64,000 bases of DNA from Clostridia bacterium. Lineage in GTDB: Bacteria > Bacillota > Clostridia > Oscillospirales > Acutalibacteraceae. The stretch spans positions 1-64,000 of the forward strand of contig JAFQRA010000018.1 in assembly GCA_017410325.1 (NCBI GenBank), in the 5' to 3' direction. The position numbers and the translations under genes were made by a program. The notes under the pieces were generated by a model. It was not told where the DNA came from. It saw nothing but the letters and a program-made list of their open reading frames with translations, and ran no database searches. This document shows, one piece after another, positions 50,512-58,911 of this stretch. Each line of letters starts with the position of its first letter. Positions within the stretch are counted from its first letter, which is position 1.

Positions 50512-53193
50512 ATGAGTGAAAAATATATCATTACTATTGACGGTGCTGAAATTGAAGCAACACCCGGTATGACAATTCTTCAGGCGGCAGAATCTGTCGG
50601 GTATGATGCAATTCCCACCCTTTGCCACGATAAGAGAATTGAGGAATACGGTGCCTGCGGTATATGCGTTGTAGAGGTTGCAGGTGTGCCGAAGCTTCTT
50701 CGTGCGTGTTCTACAAAGGTTACCGATGGTATGAATATAAATACTTTTTCTGAAAGAGTTGAGAGAGCGCGAAAGTTTGCGCTTGATATGCTTCTTTCAA
50801 ACCATACGGGCGACTGCAAAGCCCCTTGTTCTCTTGCCTGTCCCGCCGGTACGGACTGTCAGGGCTATGTCGGCCTTATAGCCAACGGCGAGTATGAGGA
50901 CGCACTTAAATTAATCAAGAAAAAAGTTCCTCTCCCAGCCGCAATCGGCAGAGTTTGTCCGCATCCGTGCCAGACTGCCTGCCGCAGAGGCCTTGTGGAA
51001 GACCCGATACAGATTGCATATTTAAAGAGCTTTGTTGCGGATATTGATATCGCAAGCGAAAACACCTATGTTCCCGAGTTGCAGGAATTAAACGGAAAAA
51101 CTGTCAGCATTATCGGCGGCGGCCCTGCAGGTCTTACTGCGGCGTATTTCCTTCGTATAAAGGGCTTCAGCGTTAAAATCTACGATAAAATGCCTAAAAT
51201 GGGCGGTATGCTTCGCTACGGTATTCCGCAGTACAGACTGCCTAAAGAGCTTTTGGATAAAGAAATAAAGCTCATAGAAGACCTCGGTATTGAAATGATT
51301 AACAATAAGACTCTCGGCGTTGATTTCACAATAGAGAGCCTCAAGGCTGAAAGTGATGCCGTTGTCGTTGCTGTCGGTGCGTGGAAAAGCAGTCCTATGC
51401 GTGTTGAGGGCGAAGACCTTGACGGAGTTTACGGCGGTATTGATTTCCTGCGCAGTGTAATTGAAGGCAAGCCATTTGAAATCGGCAAAAAGGTTGCTGT
51501 CTGCGGCGGCGGTAATACTGCAATGGATGCCTGCCGTACGGCGGTAAGGCTCGGTGCAGACGAGGTTTACGTTGTTTACCGCAGAACAAGGGACGAAATG
51601 CCTGCCGAAAAGCTTGAGATTGACGAGGCGGAGGAAGAGGGCGTAATTTACAAGTTCCTCACAAATCCTGCCGAAATTATCGGTGCAGACGGTAAAGTAA
51701 GCACCGTTAAGCTTCAGGTTATGGAGCTCGGTGAGCCCGATGCAAGCGGCAGACGCTCACCCGTACCCGTAGAGGGTAAATTTGAAATCCTTGACGTTGA
51801 CAGCGTTATTATGGCTATCGGTCAGCAGACGGATATCAACGGCCTTGACGGACTTGAGCTGACACGGAAAAATACAATTGTTGCCGATGAAGCAACGTTT
51901 ATGACTAATATTGACGGTGTGTTTGCCGTTGGCGATGCAACGAATAAAGGGGCATCAATCGCCGTTGCAGCGATAGGCGAGGCACAGAAAGCGGCAGACG
52001 TTATTGAGAGCTACATTTACGGCTATACACTCGGCTACCGTAAACCCTTCGTTGTTGAAAAGCAGGTTACTGCCGAAGATTTGGCTGACAGAGAAAAAGT
52101 TCCCTGTGCCAAAATGCCCACAATGTCTGCCGAAGAAAGAAAGCACAATTTTAAAGAAGTTGCTTTGGGCTTTACTGAAGAAGCGGCAAAGAAAGAAGCT
52201 GACCGTTGCCTTGAATGCGGCTGTCTGGATTACTTCAGGTGCAAGCTTCTTGAATATTCAAGGTTTTATGAGGTTAATCCCTCGGTTTATGCCGGCGAAA
52301 AAACACTCTGCGGTAAGGATTCAACACACCCTTTCCTTATACACGATAACGACAAGTGTATACTCTGCGGTCAGTGTGTCAGAGTTTGTGACGAGGTTAT
52401 GGGTGTAACCGCCCTCGGTCTTGTAAACCGCGGCTTTATCACGGTTGTTTCGCCCGAATTCAATAACACTCTCGATTCTTCACGCTGTATTTCCTGCGGT
52501 CAGTGTGCCGCACTTTGTCCTACGGGCGCTCTTGAGCCCAAGGTTCCGTTCAAAAAGAACGTTCCGCTTGAAACGAAGGTTACGAAAACGTTCTGTACGG
52601 GCTGTGCAAATTTATGCGAAATGAACGTTCACACCTCTGGTAAAACCATTGTCCGCTGTGAGCCTACAGACAGCAACGTTCTGTGTAAGGTCGGCGCTTT
52701 CGGTTTTGCGGCGCTCAATAATCCGCTGAGAATAATAAATTCAACCGTTGACGGTAAAGCGGTTACAAGAGAAGAGGCACTTCGGGCAGCTTCTGCAAGA
52801 ATTAACAATACCGTTGTTATCGTTAACAGTTCAATGAGCAATGAGTCTCTTGAAGAAGCGGTTGATTTTGCAAAAGCAAACGATGCCGATATAAGATATT
52901 TCAACGATACGGCTTATATTGATGCGGAAATAAAAGCCTTCGGCGAAGAAAGAAAAATCGGCGCAAATATGCCCAAAATCAAAGCCCTGGGAATTGAAGA
53001 ATATTCAGGCGGGAAATATGACAGTGCAGTCGTTTTCGGCGGAAAAGTGCCCCAAATTGACTGTAAGGTCATCGCCGCAGAAGTGTTTGAAAACACCGGT
53101 GCGGATATAATAATCAAAGCAGTTTCAAGCCTTGAAACAGAAAGCTCATTCACAACCGATTCGGGTGTTATTACAACAAAAGCGGTATATTAA
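50512..53193 (+). CDS. NuoG-GltD fusion subunit (Stn/Nfn-like NADPH site)
   Basis: 893-aa fusion. Order: N-terminal NuoG-like [2Fe-2S] domain (about 1-80, EYGACGICVVEV), His/Cys cluster segment (HTGDCKAPC), a GltD/NfnB-type flavoprotein (about 120-500: CPHPCQTACRRG, FAD loop GGGPAGLTAAYFL, GGMLRYGIPQYRLP, NADPH loop CGGGNTAMDACRTAV, MAIGQQTDINGL), two [4Fe-4S] motifs (CILCGQCVRVCDEV about 617, CISCGQCAALCPTG about 661), and a C-terminal piece with CTGCANLCEM like the first cluster of molybdopterin subunits, then 180 residues with no catalytic domain. There is no H-cluster and no formate dehydrogenase site. The subunit set matches Stn-type transhydrogenases, which couple NADPH oxidation to ferredoxin and NAD+ reduction reversibly. 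The assignment is by architecture. Confidence 0.85.
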   Translation: MSEKYIITIDGAEIEATPGMTILQAAESVGYDAIPTLCHDKRIEEYGACGICVVEVAGVPKLLRACSTKVTDGMNINTFSERVERARKFALDMLLSNHTGDCKAPCSLACPAGTDCQGYVGLIANGEYEDALKLIKKKVPLPAAIGRVCPHPCQTACRRGLVEDPIQIAYLKSFVADIDIASENTYVPELQELNGKTVSIIGGGPAGLTAAYFLRIKGFSVKIYDKMPKMGGMLRYGIPQYRLPKELLDKEIKLIEDLGIEMINNKTLGVDFTIESLKAESDAVVVAVGAWKSSPMRVEGEDLDGVYGGIDFLRSVIEGKPFEIGKKVAVCGGGNTAMDACRTAVRLGADEVYVVYRRTRDEMPAEKLEIDEAEEEGVIYKFLTNPAEIIGADGKVSTVKLQVMELGEPDASGRRSPVPVEGKFEILDVDSVIMAIGQQTDINGLDGLELTRKNTIVADEATFMTNIDGVFAVGDATNKGASIAVAAIGEAQKAADVIESYIYGYTLGYRKPFVVEKQVTAEDLADREKVPCAKMPTMSAEERKHNFKEVALGFTEEAAKKEADRCLECGCLDYFRCKLLEYSRFYEVNPSVYAGEKTLCGKDSTHPFLIHDNDKCILCGQCVRVCDEVMGVTALGLVNRGFITVVSPEFNNTLDSSRCISCGQCAALCPTGALEPKVPFKKNVPLETKVTKTFCTGCANLCEMNVHTSGKTIVRCEPTDSNVLCKVGAFGFAALNNPLRIINSTVDGKAVTREEALRAASARINNTVVIVNSSMSNESLEEAVDFAKANDADIRYFNDTAYIDAEIKAFGEERKIGANMPKIKALGIEEYSGGKYDSAVVFGGKVPQIDCKVIAAEVFENTGADIIIKAVSSLETESSFTTDSGVITTKAVY

Positions 53194-53201
53194 AATTTTT
53201 T

Positions 53202-53240
53202 CGGTGAGATAGTAAATCAAACTGTCTCACCGTTGTTTAT
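53202..53240 (+). terminator. Terminator of the bifurcating complex operon
   Basis: 12-bp hairpin with one wobble pair (53202-53213 and 53221-53232), loop of seven, then TTGTTTAT. Confidence 0.7.
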
Positions 53241-53250
53241 AGGTGTTTAT

Positions 53251-53754
53251 ATGGAATTGCCAAAGAGAAAACCCAATAGGCTAAAAAATTATAGCTATAG
53301 CTCTCCGGGAGCTTATTTTATTACTATATGTACCAATAATAAAGAGAAGTTGTTGGGCGATATAATCGTAGGGTTCGGCGCTTGCGACGAACCGAAAAAT
53401 ATTCTGTCAAAGTATGGCGTGATTGCTGAAAAGTATATTCATCTTATGAATGAAAAATATGAATATGTAAGTATTGATAAATTTATAATAATGCCTAACC
53501 ATATTCATATGATTATCGTGATTGAAGAAGAGGCTGTTAACGGTTCGTCGCAAGCGCCGAACCCTACAAATGATATATTACCAAAGTTTATATCACTATT
53601 TAAACGGTACTGTAATTTGGAATTTAAAAGGAATATCTGGCAAAAATCTTATCACGACCATATAATCAGAAATGATAAAGAGTATGAAGATATCTGCAAT
53701 TATATTGAATACAATGTTTATAAATGGTTGGATGATCGGTATTATTCTAAATAA
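53251..53754 (+). CDS. RAYT (REP-associated tyrosine transposase, Y1_Tnp)
   Basis: 167-aa IS200-like single-strand transposase of the RAYT type, AT-rich. Opening LPKRKPNRLKNYSYSSPGAYFITICT is the RAYT leader (given in pieces as PKRKPNRLKNYSYSSPGAYF), the metal-binding HUH motif is in MPNHIHMI (about residue 85), and the C-terminal helix NDKEYEDICNYIEYNVYKW carries the catalytic-type Tyr residues. The gene contains two copies, in opposite orientation, of a GTAGGG-headed palindromic half (53368-53394 and 53541-53567) that encode GFGACDEP and GSSQAPNP segments. There are no flanking insertion-sequence ends, so it is a domesticated, repeat-spreading type rather than a full element. Confidence 0.9.
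   Translation: MELPKRKPNRLKNYSYSSPGAYFITICTNNKEKLLGDIIVGFGACDEPKNILSKYGVIAEKYIHLMNEKYEYVSIDKFIIMPNHIHMIIVIEEEAVNGSSQAPNPTNDILPKFISLFKRYCNLEFKRNIWQKSYHDHIIRNDKEYEDICNYIEYNVYKWLDDRYYSK
53368..53394 (+). repeat. REP-like palindromic unit inside the RAYT gene (plus orientation)
   Basis: GTAG at 53368-53371 followed by GGTTCG, a 10-base loop GCGCTTGCGA and CGAACC, then G. Perfect reverse complement of 53541-53567. The same plan (GTAGGG, hexamer ending CG, GCG....CGA loop, hexamer) is seen in the unit at 1-19. Confidence 0.9.
53541..53567 (-). repeat. REP-like palindromic unit inside the RAYT gene (minus orientation)
   Basis: Perfect 27-base reverse complement of 53368-53394, ending in CCCTAC, i.e. 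GTAGGG on the minus strand. The two copies face each other 146 bases apart and stay in frame. Confidence 0.9.
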
Positions 53755-53821
53755 CAGCATAAAATGTCGGGATTTTTATAAATCTTCATAGTATAATCCA
53801 ATCGAGACAGGAGGAAAAGCT

Positions 53822-54691
53822 ATGAATATTGTTGACGATATAAATAATGCTCTGAATTATATTGAAGAAAATATTTGTGAAGAAATTCCGCTTGAATTGA
53901 TTTCAGAACAGGCGCATTTGTCTGCATTTTATTTTCAGCGTGTTTTTCACATTGTCTGTGGATATTCTTTGGGTCAATATATCAGGTGGCGCAGACTTAC
54001 TCTTGCCGGCGAAGAGTTAAGGCTGAACAATTTAAAAGTCATTGATGTTGCATTGAAATACGGTTATGAAAGCCCTGACAGCTTTGCAAAAGCTTTTGTC
54101 AAGTTTCACGGTTTTTTGCCCTCAGCTGTAAATGATAACAAAAACAGTCTTCGCAGCTTTGAAAAACTGTCTTTGGATTTTTGTAATAAGGATGGTTTTT
54201 TTATGAAATGCGTTATTGAATTAAAACCGAAAATATCTTTGGTTGGACACGGTGAACGTGTTGTGTTTGACAATTACGGCATTAATGAAAAATTTGAGGC
54301 AACTCAACAGCATTGGATTAACAGCAGGGAAGAGCAGGCTCTAATGAAGAAACGTTTTACCGATAATCAAACACGGATATGGTATGATGTCTATTTGGAT
54401 TTTGCTGAGAACGGATTTCGGCATTATATTGCTGTTGAAGATAATAAAAGTGTTGATAGTATTAATCTTGAAAGGTTATCTGTTGAGTCCGGTTTGTATG
54501 CAATATTTAAAACATCTTGCTGTGAATCTCCCGAGAATGAGTGGAAAAGCGTAATGCAAACTGCATTATTGGATTGGTTGCCGAATTCGGATTATGTTCT
54601 CTCGCAAAGACCGCAACTTAACAAGGTTATTTATTCAAACGATGTTTCAAAACGCTTTATGGAAATATGGATACCGATTGAAGAAGCATAA
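53822..54691 (+). CDS. AraC-family regulator with GyrI-like effector domain
   Basis: 289-aa regulator, AT-rich. Residues 1-105 form the double helix-turn-helix (ISEQAHLSAFYFQRVFHI and VIDVALKYGYESPDSFAKAF). From about 130 onward is a GyrI-like/SbmC-type small-molecule-binding domain (ELKPKISLVGHGERV, HYIAVEDNKSVD, YAIFKTSCCESPENEWKSV, then the last strand FMEIWIPI). The arrangement is that of Rob/BltR-like multidrug or stress regulators. AGGAGG precedes ATG 53822. Its target is unknown; no efflux gene is next to it. Confidence 0.87.
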   Translation: MNIVDDINNALNYIEENICEEIPLELISEQAHLSAFYFQRVFHIVCGYSLGQYIRWRRLTLAGEELRLNNLKVIDVALKYGYESPDSFAKAFVKFHGFLPSAVNDNKNSLRSFEKLSLDFCNKDGFFMKCVIELKPKISLVGHGERVVFDNYGINEKFEATQQHWINSREEQALMKKRFTDNQTRIWYDVYLDFAENGFRHYIAVEDNKSVDSINLERLSVESGLYAIFKTSCCESPENEWKSVMQTALLDWLPNSDYVLSQRPQLNKVIYSNDVSKRFMEIWIPIEEA

Positions 54692-54731
54692 AAACAAAGA
54701 CCTGTATCGGCTGTGATACAGGTCTTTGTTT
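54692..54731. terminator. Bidirectional terminator
   Basis: Perfect 17-bp hairpin (54692-54708 and 54715-54731), A-rich left and T-rich right, between convergent genes. Confidence 0.92.
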
Positions 54732-54732
54732 C

Positions 54733-55491
54733 TTATAATAACATCATAAATTCTTCATACGCTTTCGGGTTTGCAAACACTACGTCATTGGGCTTTGTGA
54801 AATCAATTTCGCCGCCTTCGTAATTTTTTGCAAAACCGCCGGCCTCTTTAATAATCAGCGTGCCAGCCGCAACGTCCCACGGCTGAAGGTCTTTTTCGAA
54901 GAACACCTCACATCTTCCGCAGGCAACCATACATATATCGTTTGCTGCCGAGCCGCTTCTGCGAATATCACGGGATAAATCAAAGACTTTTCTTAGAAGC
55001 GCGAAGGTTTCGTCAGTATTCTCGGGGTGGTAGGGTGAGGTGCCGAAAAGCGCAAGTCCGTCTGAAAGAGGACGGTCGCTTACCGATATTTTTTCACCGT
55101 TGAGGTAAGCACCCTTGCCTTTTTCCGCTGTGAATATTTCGCCCGAATACGGATTGTAAACGACACCGGCAATAATATCGTTTTCTTTGCAAAGTGCAAC
55201 GGAAATACAGCTGCAGCGGTAGTCCTGCATAAAGTTTGTCGTGCCGTCAATCGGGTCAATGATAAATCTCAACGCCCGGCTTTTCAGGTTTGTTTCGCCC
55301 TCTTCGCCTACGAATTCTGCTTCGGGAAATGCTTTGCCGAGTTCAGCGAATAAGAACTCCTGCACTGCAACATCGTATTTGGTTACAAAATTCTTTTTGC
55401 CTTCCTTGGCAGTTATCGCGCTTTCCTGATTGTGCGCGGAAAGAATAATCTTTCCTGCTTGCTTTGTGATTTCAATAATTTTGTTCAGCAT
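54733..55491 (-). CDS. Inositol monophosphatase family protein
   Basis: 252-aa Mg2+-dependent phosphatase. Metal-binding motifs: EFVGEEGE (Glu about residue 61), DPIDGTTNFMQ (about 78-88) and PWDVAAGTLIIKEAGG (about 199-214), the complete IMPase set. Substrates in bacteria include inositol phosphates, 3'-phosphoadenosine phosphates and fructose-1,6-bisphosphate. AAAGGAT precedes ATG 55491. Starts three bases after the upstream phosphoesterase; the three genes GH27, phosphoesterase and this one form a tight operon. Confidence 0.93.
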   Translation of the reverse strand: MLNKIIEITKQAGKIILSAHNQESAITAKEGKKNFVTKYDVAVQEFLFAELGKAFPEAEFVGEEGETNLKSRALRFIIDPIDGTTNFMQDYRCSCISVALCKENDIIAGVVYNPYSGEIFTAEKGKGAYLNGEKISVSDRPLSDGLALFGTSPYHPENTDETFALLRKVFDLSRDIRRSGSAANDICMVACGRCEVFFEKDLQPWDVAAGTLIIKEAGGFAKNYEGGEIDFTKPNDVVFANPKAYEEFMMLL

Positions 55492-55494
55492 AAC

Positions 55495-57075
55495 TTATCC
55501 TTTAATCTCTTTACTGTATTTGATTTGGTTGCTGATAAAGCCGAATAACAACAGCAGTATTATCAGCGGCAGAAATATAATTATACCCAGCAGACCGAAT
55601 ATGATTATTGCAGGGCCTTTTCGGCTTGGCGGAATTTCTGCAAACGGGTCTTTGGCTTCGGGTACTTCACGCTTTGAGCCTTCTTCAACGTAATCAAAAA
55701 CGGCAAATTCAGCATTGTACGCATCAAATTCACCCTTGTAAGCAAGCGGTGCCAACAGATCGACCGCATCGGGTGCAACCTTTATCAGCTTGCCTAAATC
55801 AACGTGAAGCGTTGAAAGTATGCTGTCGATGATTCTTAAAAATCCTATGTAAATCCTGCATTTCGGGTCAGTCAGCTCCATATTGTTTTCGCCCGAAAAA
55901 AGGTTTGAAACAAGACCGATTATAAAGTCTATAACCTTGTCGTCCTTTATGGATTTTATGTCTTCCTTGTCAAGTCCTGTTTCTTTTCTTGTCCAGGCGG
56001 CAAAGGTTTTGAATTTAACGCAGTTTAGCCATTTGAATACCGGCTTTATAATCCAGCCGAATTTATAAACGAGCTTTGGCTTTATGCTTATTCCCTGTGC
56101 CATATACGCAAATTTTTCAATGTCACTTCCCGCGGCTTTAATCATTTCACTTATAACACCGATAAGCTGTTTTTTCAAATGCTCTTTAAGAGTAAGCCCC
56201 TTGGTGTCAATATCAGCTTCATCAATTGTTTGGGTTGAAACGCTTACGGTTTTTCTGTCGGTATCAATTTCAAGCTTTCTTACGGGCGCGGGATAACCGC
56301 AGGTTGCACCGGTGCTTATTGCGTAAAATGCATTGCCTCTGTCGGAAAAAATTCTGCCGATGTTGTGGGTGTGAGTGTGACCCGTGAGCATAAACTGAAT
56401 GCCTATGTCGGCATATTCTTTCCGTTTTTCTTTATAGTTTCGGTGCATATCGCCCCTGCCTATGAGTTCATACATAGGCGACGGGGGTATTATGGGATGG
56501 TGCGTCATTGCAATGATGAACTGACCGTTTTTTCGTGCATCCTCCGCTTGCTCTTTAACCCACTCATACATTCCGTCTTCTATGCCGTAATCGTCATTCA
56601 GTGCAAAAAGGCGGATGTTTCCGGGCAGCTGAGCAACGTAGCTCATATATTCAGGCTTTGAGGAAACAGCCTGCTCGGGGCCGAATTCAGCGTAAAAATC
56701 ATACAGCTCCTCGCGCAGAAGACCGGGCATTTCTTCAATATTGTCACCGACGTATTTTTTGCACTTTTCTTTGTAATCGTGTGTTGCGGTGATTACAAAA
56801 ATCTGCTTGCCTTTTTCTTTTAGCTCACGGAGCATTTCACGAAATTCTTCATGAGCGCACTTTTCGCCGTCGTTGGAAACGTCACCTGCAATCAGCAGTA
56901 TGTCGCTTGTCGTATCAGCGGCAATTTTATCAAAGGCTGCCTGCAATACCTCGCGGCTGCCGCCCAGAAGCTTCTGGCTGCGCATCAGTGCCGCTTCGTA
57001 GGCCTTGCCCTTCGTGCCCGTTTCGGGTGAATAATAGTGGGTATCGGTTATAACGTTAATTTTTAGGGGAGCCAT
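55495..57075 (-). CDS. Metallophosphoesterase with C-terminal membrane anchor
   Basis: 526-aa protein. N-terminal calcineurin-like domain: NVITDTHYYSP (DxH), IAGDVSNDG (GDxxxDG), TATHDY in place of the usual GNHD, MTHHPIIPPS and LTGHTHTHNIG. A long central helical region (about 290-470) is specific to this group. The C-terminal residues about 490-512 form one membrane helix (AIIIFGLLGIIIFLPLIILLL) with a basic tail inside; so the catalytic part would be cytosolic or outside depending on orientation (no signal peptide, favouring cytosolic). Substrate unknown. Confidence 0.8.
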   Translation of the reverse strand: MAPLKINVITDTHYYSPETGTKGKAYEAALMRSQKLLGGSREVLQAAFDKIAADTTSDILLIAGDVSNDGEKCAHEEFREMLRELKEKGKQIFVITATHDYKEKCKKYVGDNIEEMPGLLREELYDFYAEFGPEQAVSSKPEYMSYVAQLPGNIRLFALNDDYGIEDGMYEWVKEQAEDARKNGQFIIAMTHHPIIPPSPMYELIGRGDMHRNYKEKRKEYADIGIQFMLTGHTHTHNIGRIFSDRGNAFYAISTGATCGYPAPVRKLEIDTDRKTVSVSTQTIDEADIDTKGLTLKEHLKKQLIGVISEMIKAAGSDIEKFAYMAQGISIKPKLVYKFGWIIKPVFKWLNCVKFKTFAAWTRKETGLDKEDIKSIKDDKVIDFIIGLVSNLFSGENNMELTDPKCRIYIGFLRIIDSILSTLHVDLGKLIKVAPDAVDLLAPLAYKGEFDAYNAEFAVFDYVEEGSKREVPEAKDPFAEIPPSRKGPAIIIFGLLGIIIFLPLIILLLLFGFISNQIKYSKEIKG

Positions 57076-57078
57076 AAC

Positions 57079-58803
57079 TCAGTCCTCTTTTGCTGTGATT
57101 TTATAAATCTTTACCGAGTGGGGAGCAATATAGGCTTCAATCTCATCGTCTGTATCAAATTCCTCGCCTGTCCAAAGCTCTTTGCATTCGTAGTATACGG
57201 CATCGGGCAGGTTGCAGTAATCCTTGCCGATGATTTCTTTTATGCTGAGCTCTTCTTCAATTGCTTCACCGAACTTGTTGAAGAAGCAAACTGCGGCAGT
57301 ACCGTCTGAAAGCGGCTTTACAAGCACGTCAACCTTGATGTTGGTTTTGTGCCTTACGCACTGTACGCCGAGAGAATCCTGGTCAATTGCAATAAGGTCT
57401 TTGTTTGTAAGAATTCTGAGGATTGCATCGTCTTCTTTTGCCGTGCCGTCTTCGTTGAGGAAACGGCGGATATCGTTACCGAGAATAAGGGGAGCCGCCA
57501 TCATGCACCAAAGTGTGAAATGTGCTCTGTTTTCATCCATGGAAAGGCTGCCGTTGCCGACCTCAAGCATATCGGGGTCGTTCCAGCCGCCGGGACCTGC
57601 GTGCTTTGCAAGACGGACGTTCTGCTCATAAATAGATACAATTGAAGGCCAGTTTGCCTTAATATCCATTGTCGTGCGCCAGAGGTTACCTGCTTCCTTG
57701 CCCCAGTTCCACGGCCTGTTGAGACCCCATTCGCATATTGAATAACAAATGGGCTTTTCTTCTGTACCCATTCTTTCAGCAAATTCCCTTGTTGCACGCT
57801 TGAGTTCGAGACCCATTTTTGTATACTGGTGTGCCGCCGCATCCATACGAGAAGCAAAGGGGTTGAAAATCTTAACGCTGTTTGCACCGATGTTGAGCTT
57901 AACGAGCACCTGTGCTCTGCCTTCGGCACTCTGGGCCATTGTGGGTGCCGTGGTGATTTCGTATTCATCCGAACCGTTTACGACTATTCGGGCGTATTTA
58001 TAGTAATTGCCTCTTTTTCTGAGCGTGAAGCTGAGAATGTATTCGCCGTCTTCTTCAACAACTATGTCGTTAAAGGTTGCCGTACCGATGTTTCCGCCAA
58101 GACCCGTGATGTATTCGCCGGGGAAGCGCGTGTCCTTTGCAACTCTTGCGTGACCCGTAAGAACAGCATCTTTGGCTTCAAGTGTAAGAATGTCAGCGCC
58201 GCTTATATCGCTGACAACCATTCTTTCAATGTTGGGTGCTGAGGTGGATGTAGGCTTGTTGTGGCAGAAATCGTACTTGAAGTATTCAATACCCCATTCT
58301 GCAAATGTATCGGCATCAACCGCTTCAAAGCCGAGAGAAGCGGGGAGATCCTCACAGGTATGTGTTCCGTTGGAGGAATAAATACCAACCTTGAGTCCGA
58401 GCTCGTTGATTTCGTCAACAAGGGGCTTGATTCCGCGGGGGAAGGTGGCGTAGTCTGCAACAAACCTGCCGTTTTCATCTCTTGCCGATGACTGCCAGCA
58501 GTCGTCAAGATTGATGTACTGATAGCCTGCCTGCTTAAGGCCGCTGTTTGCCATTGCGGTTGCAACCTCAAGAATGAGCTTTTCGTTAATGTTTCTGCGG
58601 AAGGTGTTCCAGCTTGACCAGCCCATAGGCGGTGTAAGCGCAACACCGTTGTCATAGCTCTTTTCGCTTTTCTTTGTTACCTTGGCGGCATTGACAGCTC
58701 TTGCCGCAACTGCAGAAGCGGAAACCGTCTTATTGTTGAGCGAAAGGGCAATGCCCGTTGCTGCCGCCGCTGCTGCGGTAGCCTTGAATAAACTTTTAAG
58801 CAT
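57079..58803 (-). CDS. GH27 alpha-galactosidase with inserted carbohydrate-binding-like domain
   Basis: 574-aa enzyme removing alpha-galactose from oligosaccharides. N-terminus MLKSLFKATAAAAAATGIALSL resembles a weak signal peptide (split: MLKSLFK plus a 12-residue Ala-rich core); secretion is uncertain. The catalytic barrel opens PPMGWSSWNTF, has the nucleophile in YFKYDFCHN (about residue 175) and later ICEWGLNRPW and the acid/base in GGWNDPDMLEVG, MSMDENRAHFTLW. Between these, about residues 190-315 form an extra beta-sandwich-like domain (ITGLGGNIGTATFNDIVV, EDGEYILSFTLRKRGN), absent from ordinary GH27. GGAGG lies six bases before ATG 58803. Promoter at 58839-58867. Confidence 0.88.
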   Translation of the reverse strand: MLKSLFKATAAAAAATGIALSLNNKTVSASAVAARAVNAAKVTKKSEKSYDNGVALTPPMGWSSWNTFRRNINEKLILEVATAMANSGLKQAGYQYINLDDCWQSSARDENGRFVADYATFPRGIKPLVDEINELGLKVGIYSSNGTHTCEDLPASLGFEAVDADTFAEWGIEYFKYDFCHNKPTSTSAPNIERMVVSDISGADILTLEAKDAVLTGHARVAKDTRFPGEYITGLGGNIGTATFNDIVVEEDGEYILSFTLRKRGNYYKYARIVVNGSDEYEITTAPTMAQSAEGRAQVLVKLNIGANSVKIFNPFASRMDAAAHQYTKMGLELKRATREFAERMGTEEKPICYSICEWGLNRPWNWGKEAGNLWRTTMDIKANWPSIVSIYEQNVRLAKHAGPGGWNDPDMLEVGNGSLSMDENRAHFTLWCMMAAPLILGNDIRRFLNEDGTAKEDDAILRILTNKDLIAIDQDSLGVQCVRHKTNIKVDVLVKPLSDGTAAVCFFNKFGEAIEEELSIKEIIGKDYCNLPDAVYYECKELWTGEEFDTDDEIEAYIAPHSVKIYKITAKED

Positions 58804-58838
58804 AATAAACCTCCGTATAATTACTGAAATACAATTTA

Positions 58839-58867
58839 ATAATATCAAAAACTATTTTTAAAATCAA
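58839..58867 (-). promoter_or_regulatory. Promoter of the GH27 operon
   Basis: TTGATT (58862-58867) and TATTAT (58839-58844) on the minus strand, 17-base spacer, with TTTGA before the -10 as at 25031-25059. Confidence 0.65.
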
Positions 58868-58882
58868 TAACATTATTAAAAT

Positions 58883-58902
58883 AACCGCCGCTACGGGCGG
58901 TT
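58883..58902 (-). terminator. Terminator of the spore cluster
   Basis: 7-bp hairpin AACCGCC (58883-58889)/GGCGGTT (58896-58902) followed on the minus strand by ATTTTAAT, 10 bases after the stop of the germination gene. Confidence 0.75.
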
Positions 58903-58911
58903 AGAGTGTAA

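Noticed and set aside
48233-53193. Complex I or [FeFe]-hydrogenase operon
   Set aside because: No membrane subunits and no H-cluster cysteine motifs; the GltD domain points to a soluble transhydrogenase type.
53251-53754. Complete IS200/IS605 insertion sequence
   Set aside because: No TnpB and no subterminal hairpin ends at the expected distance; RAYT features fit better.
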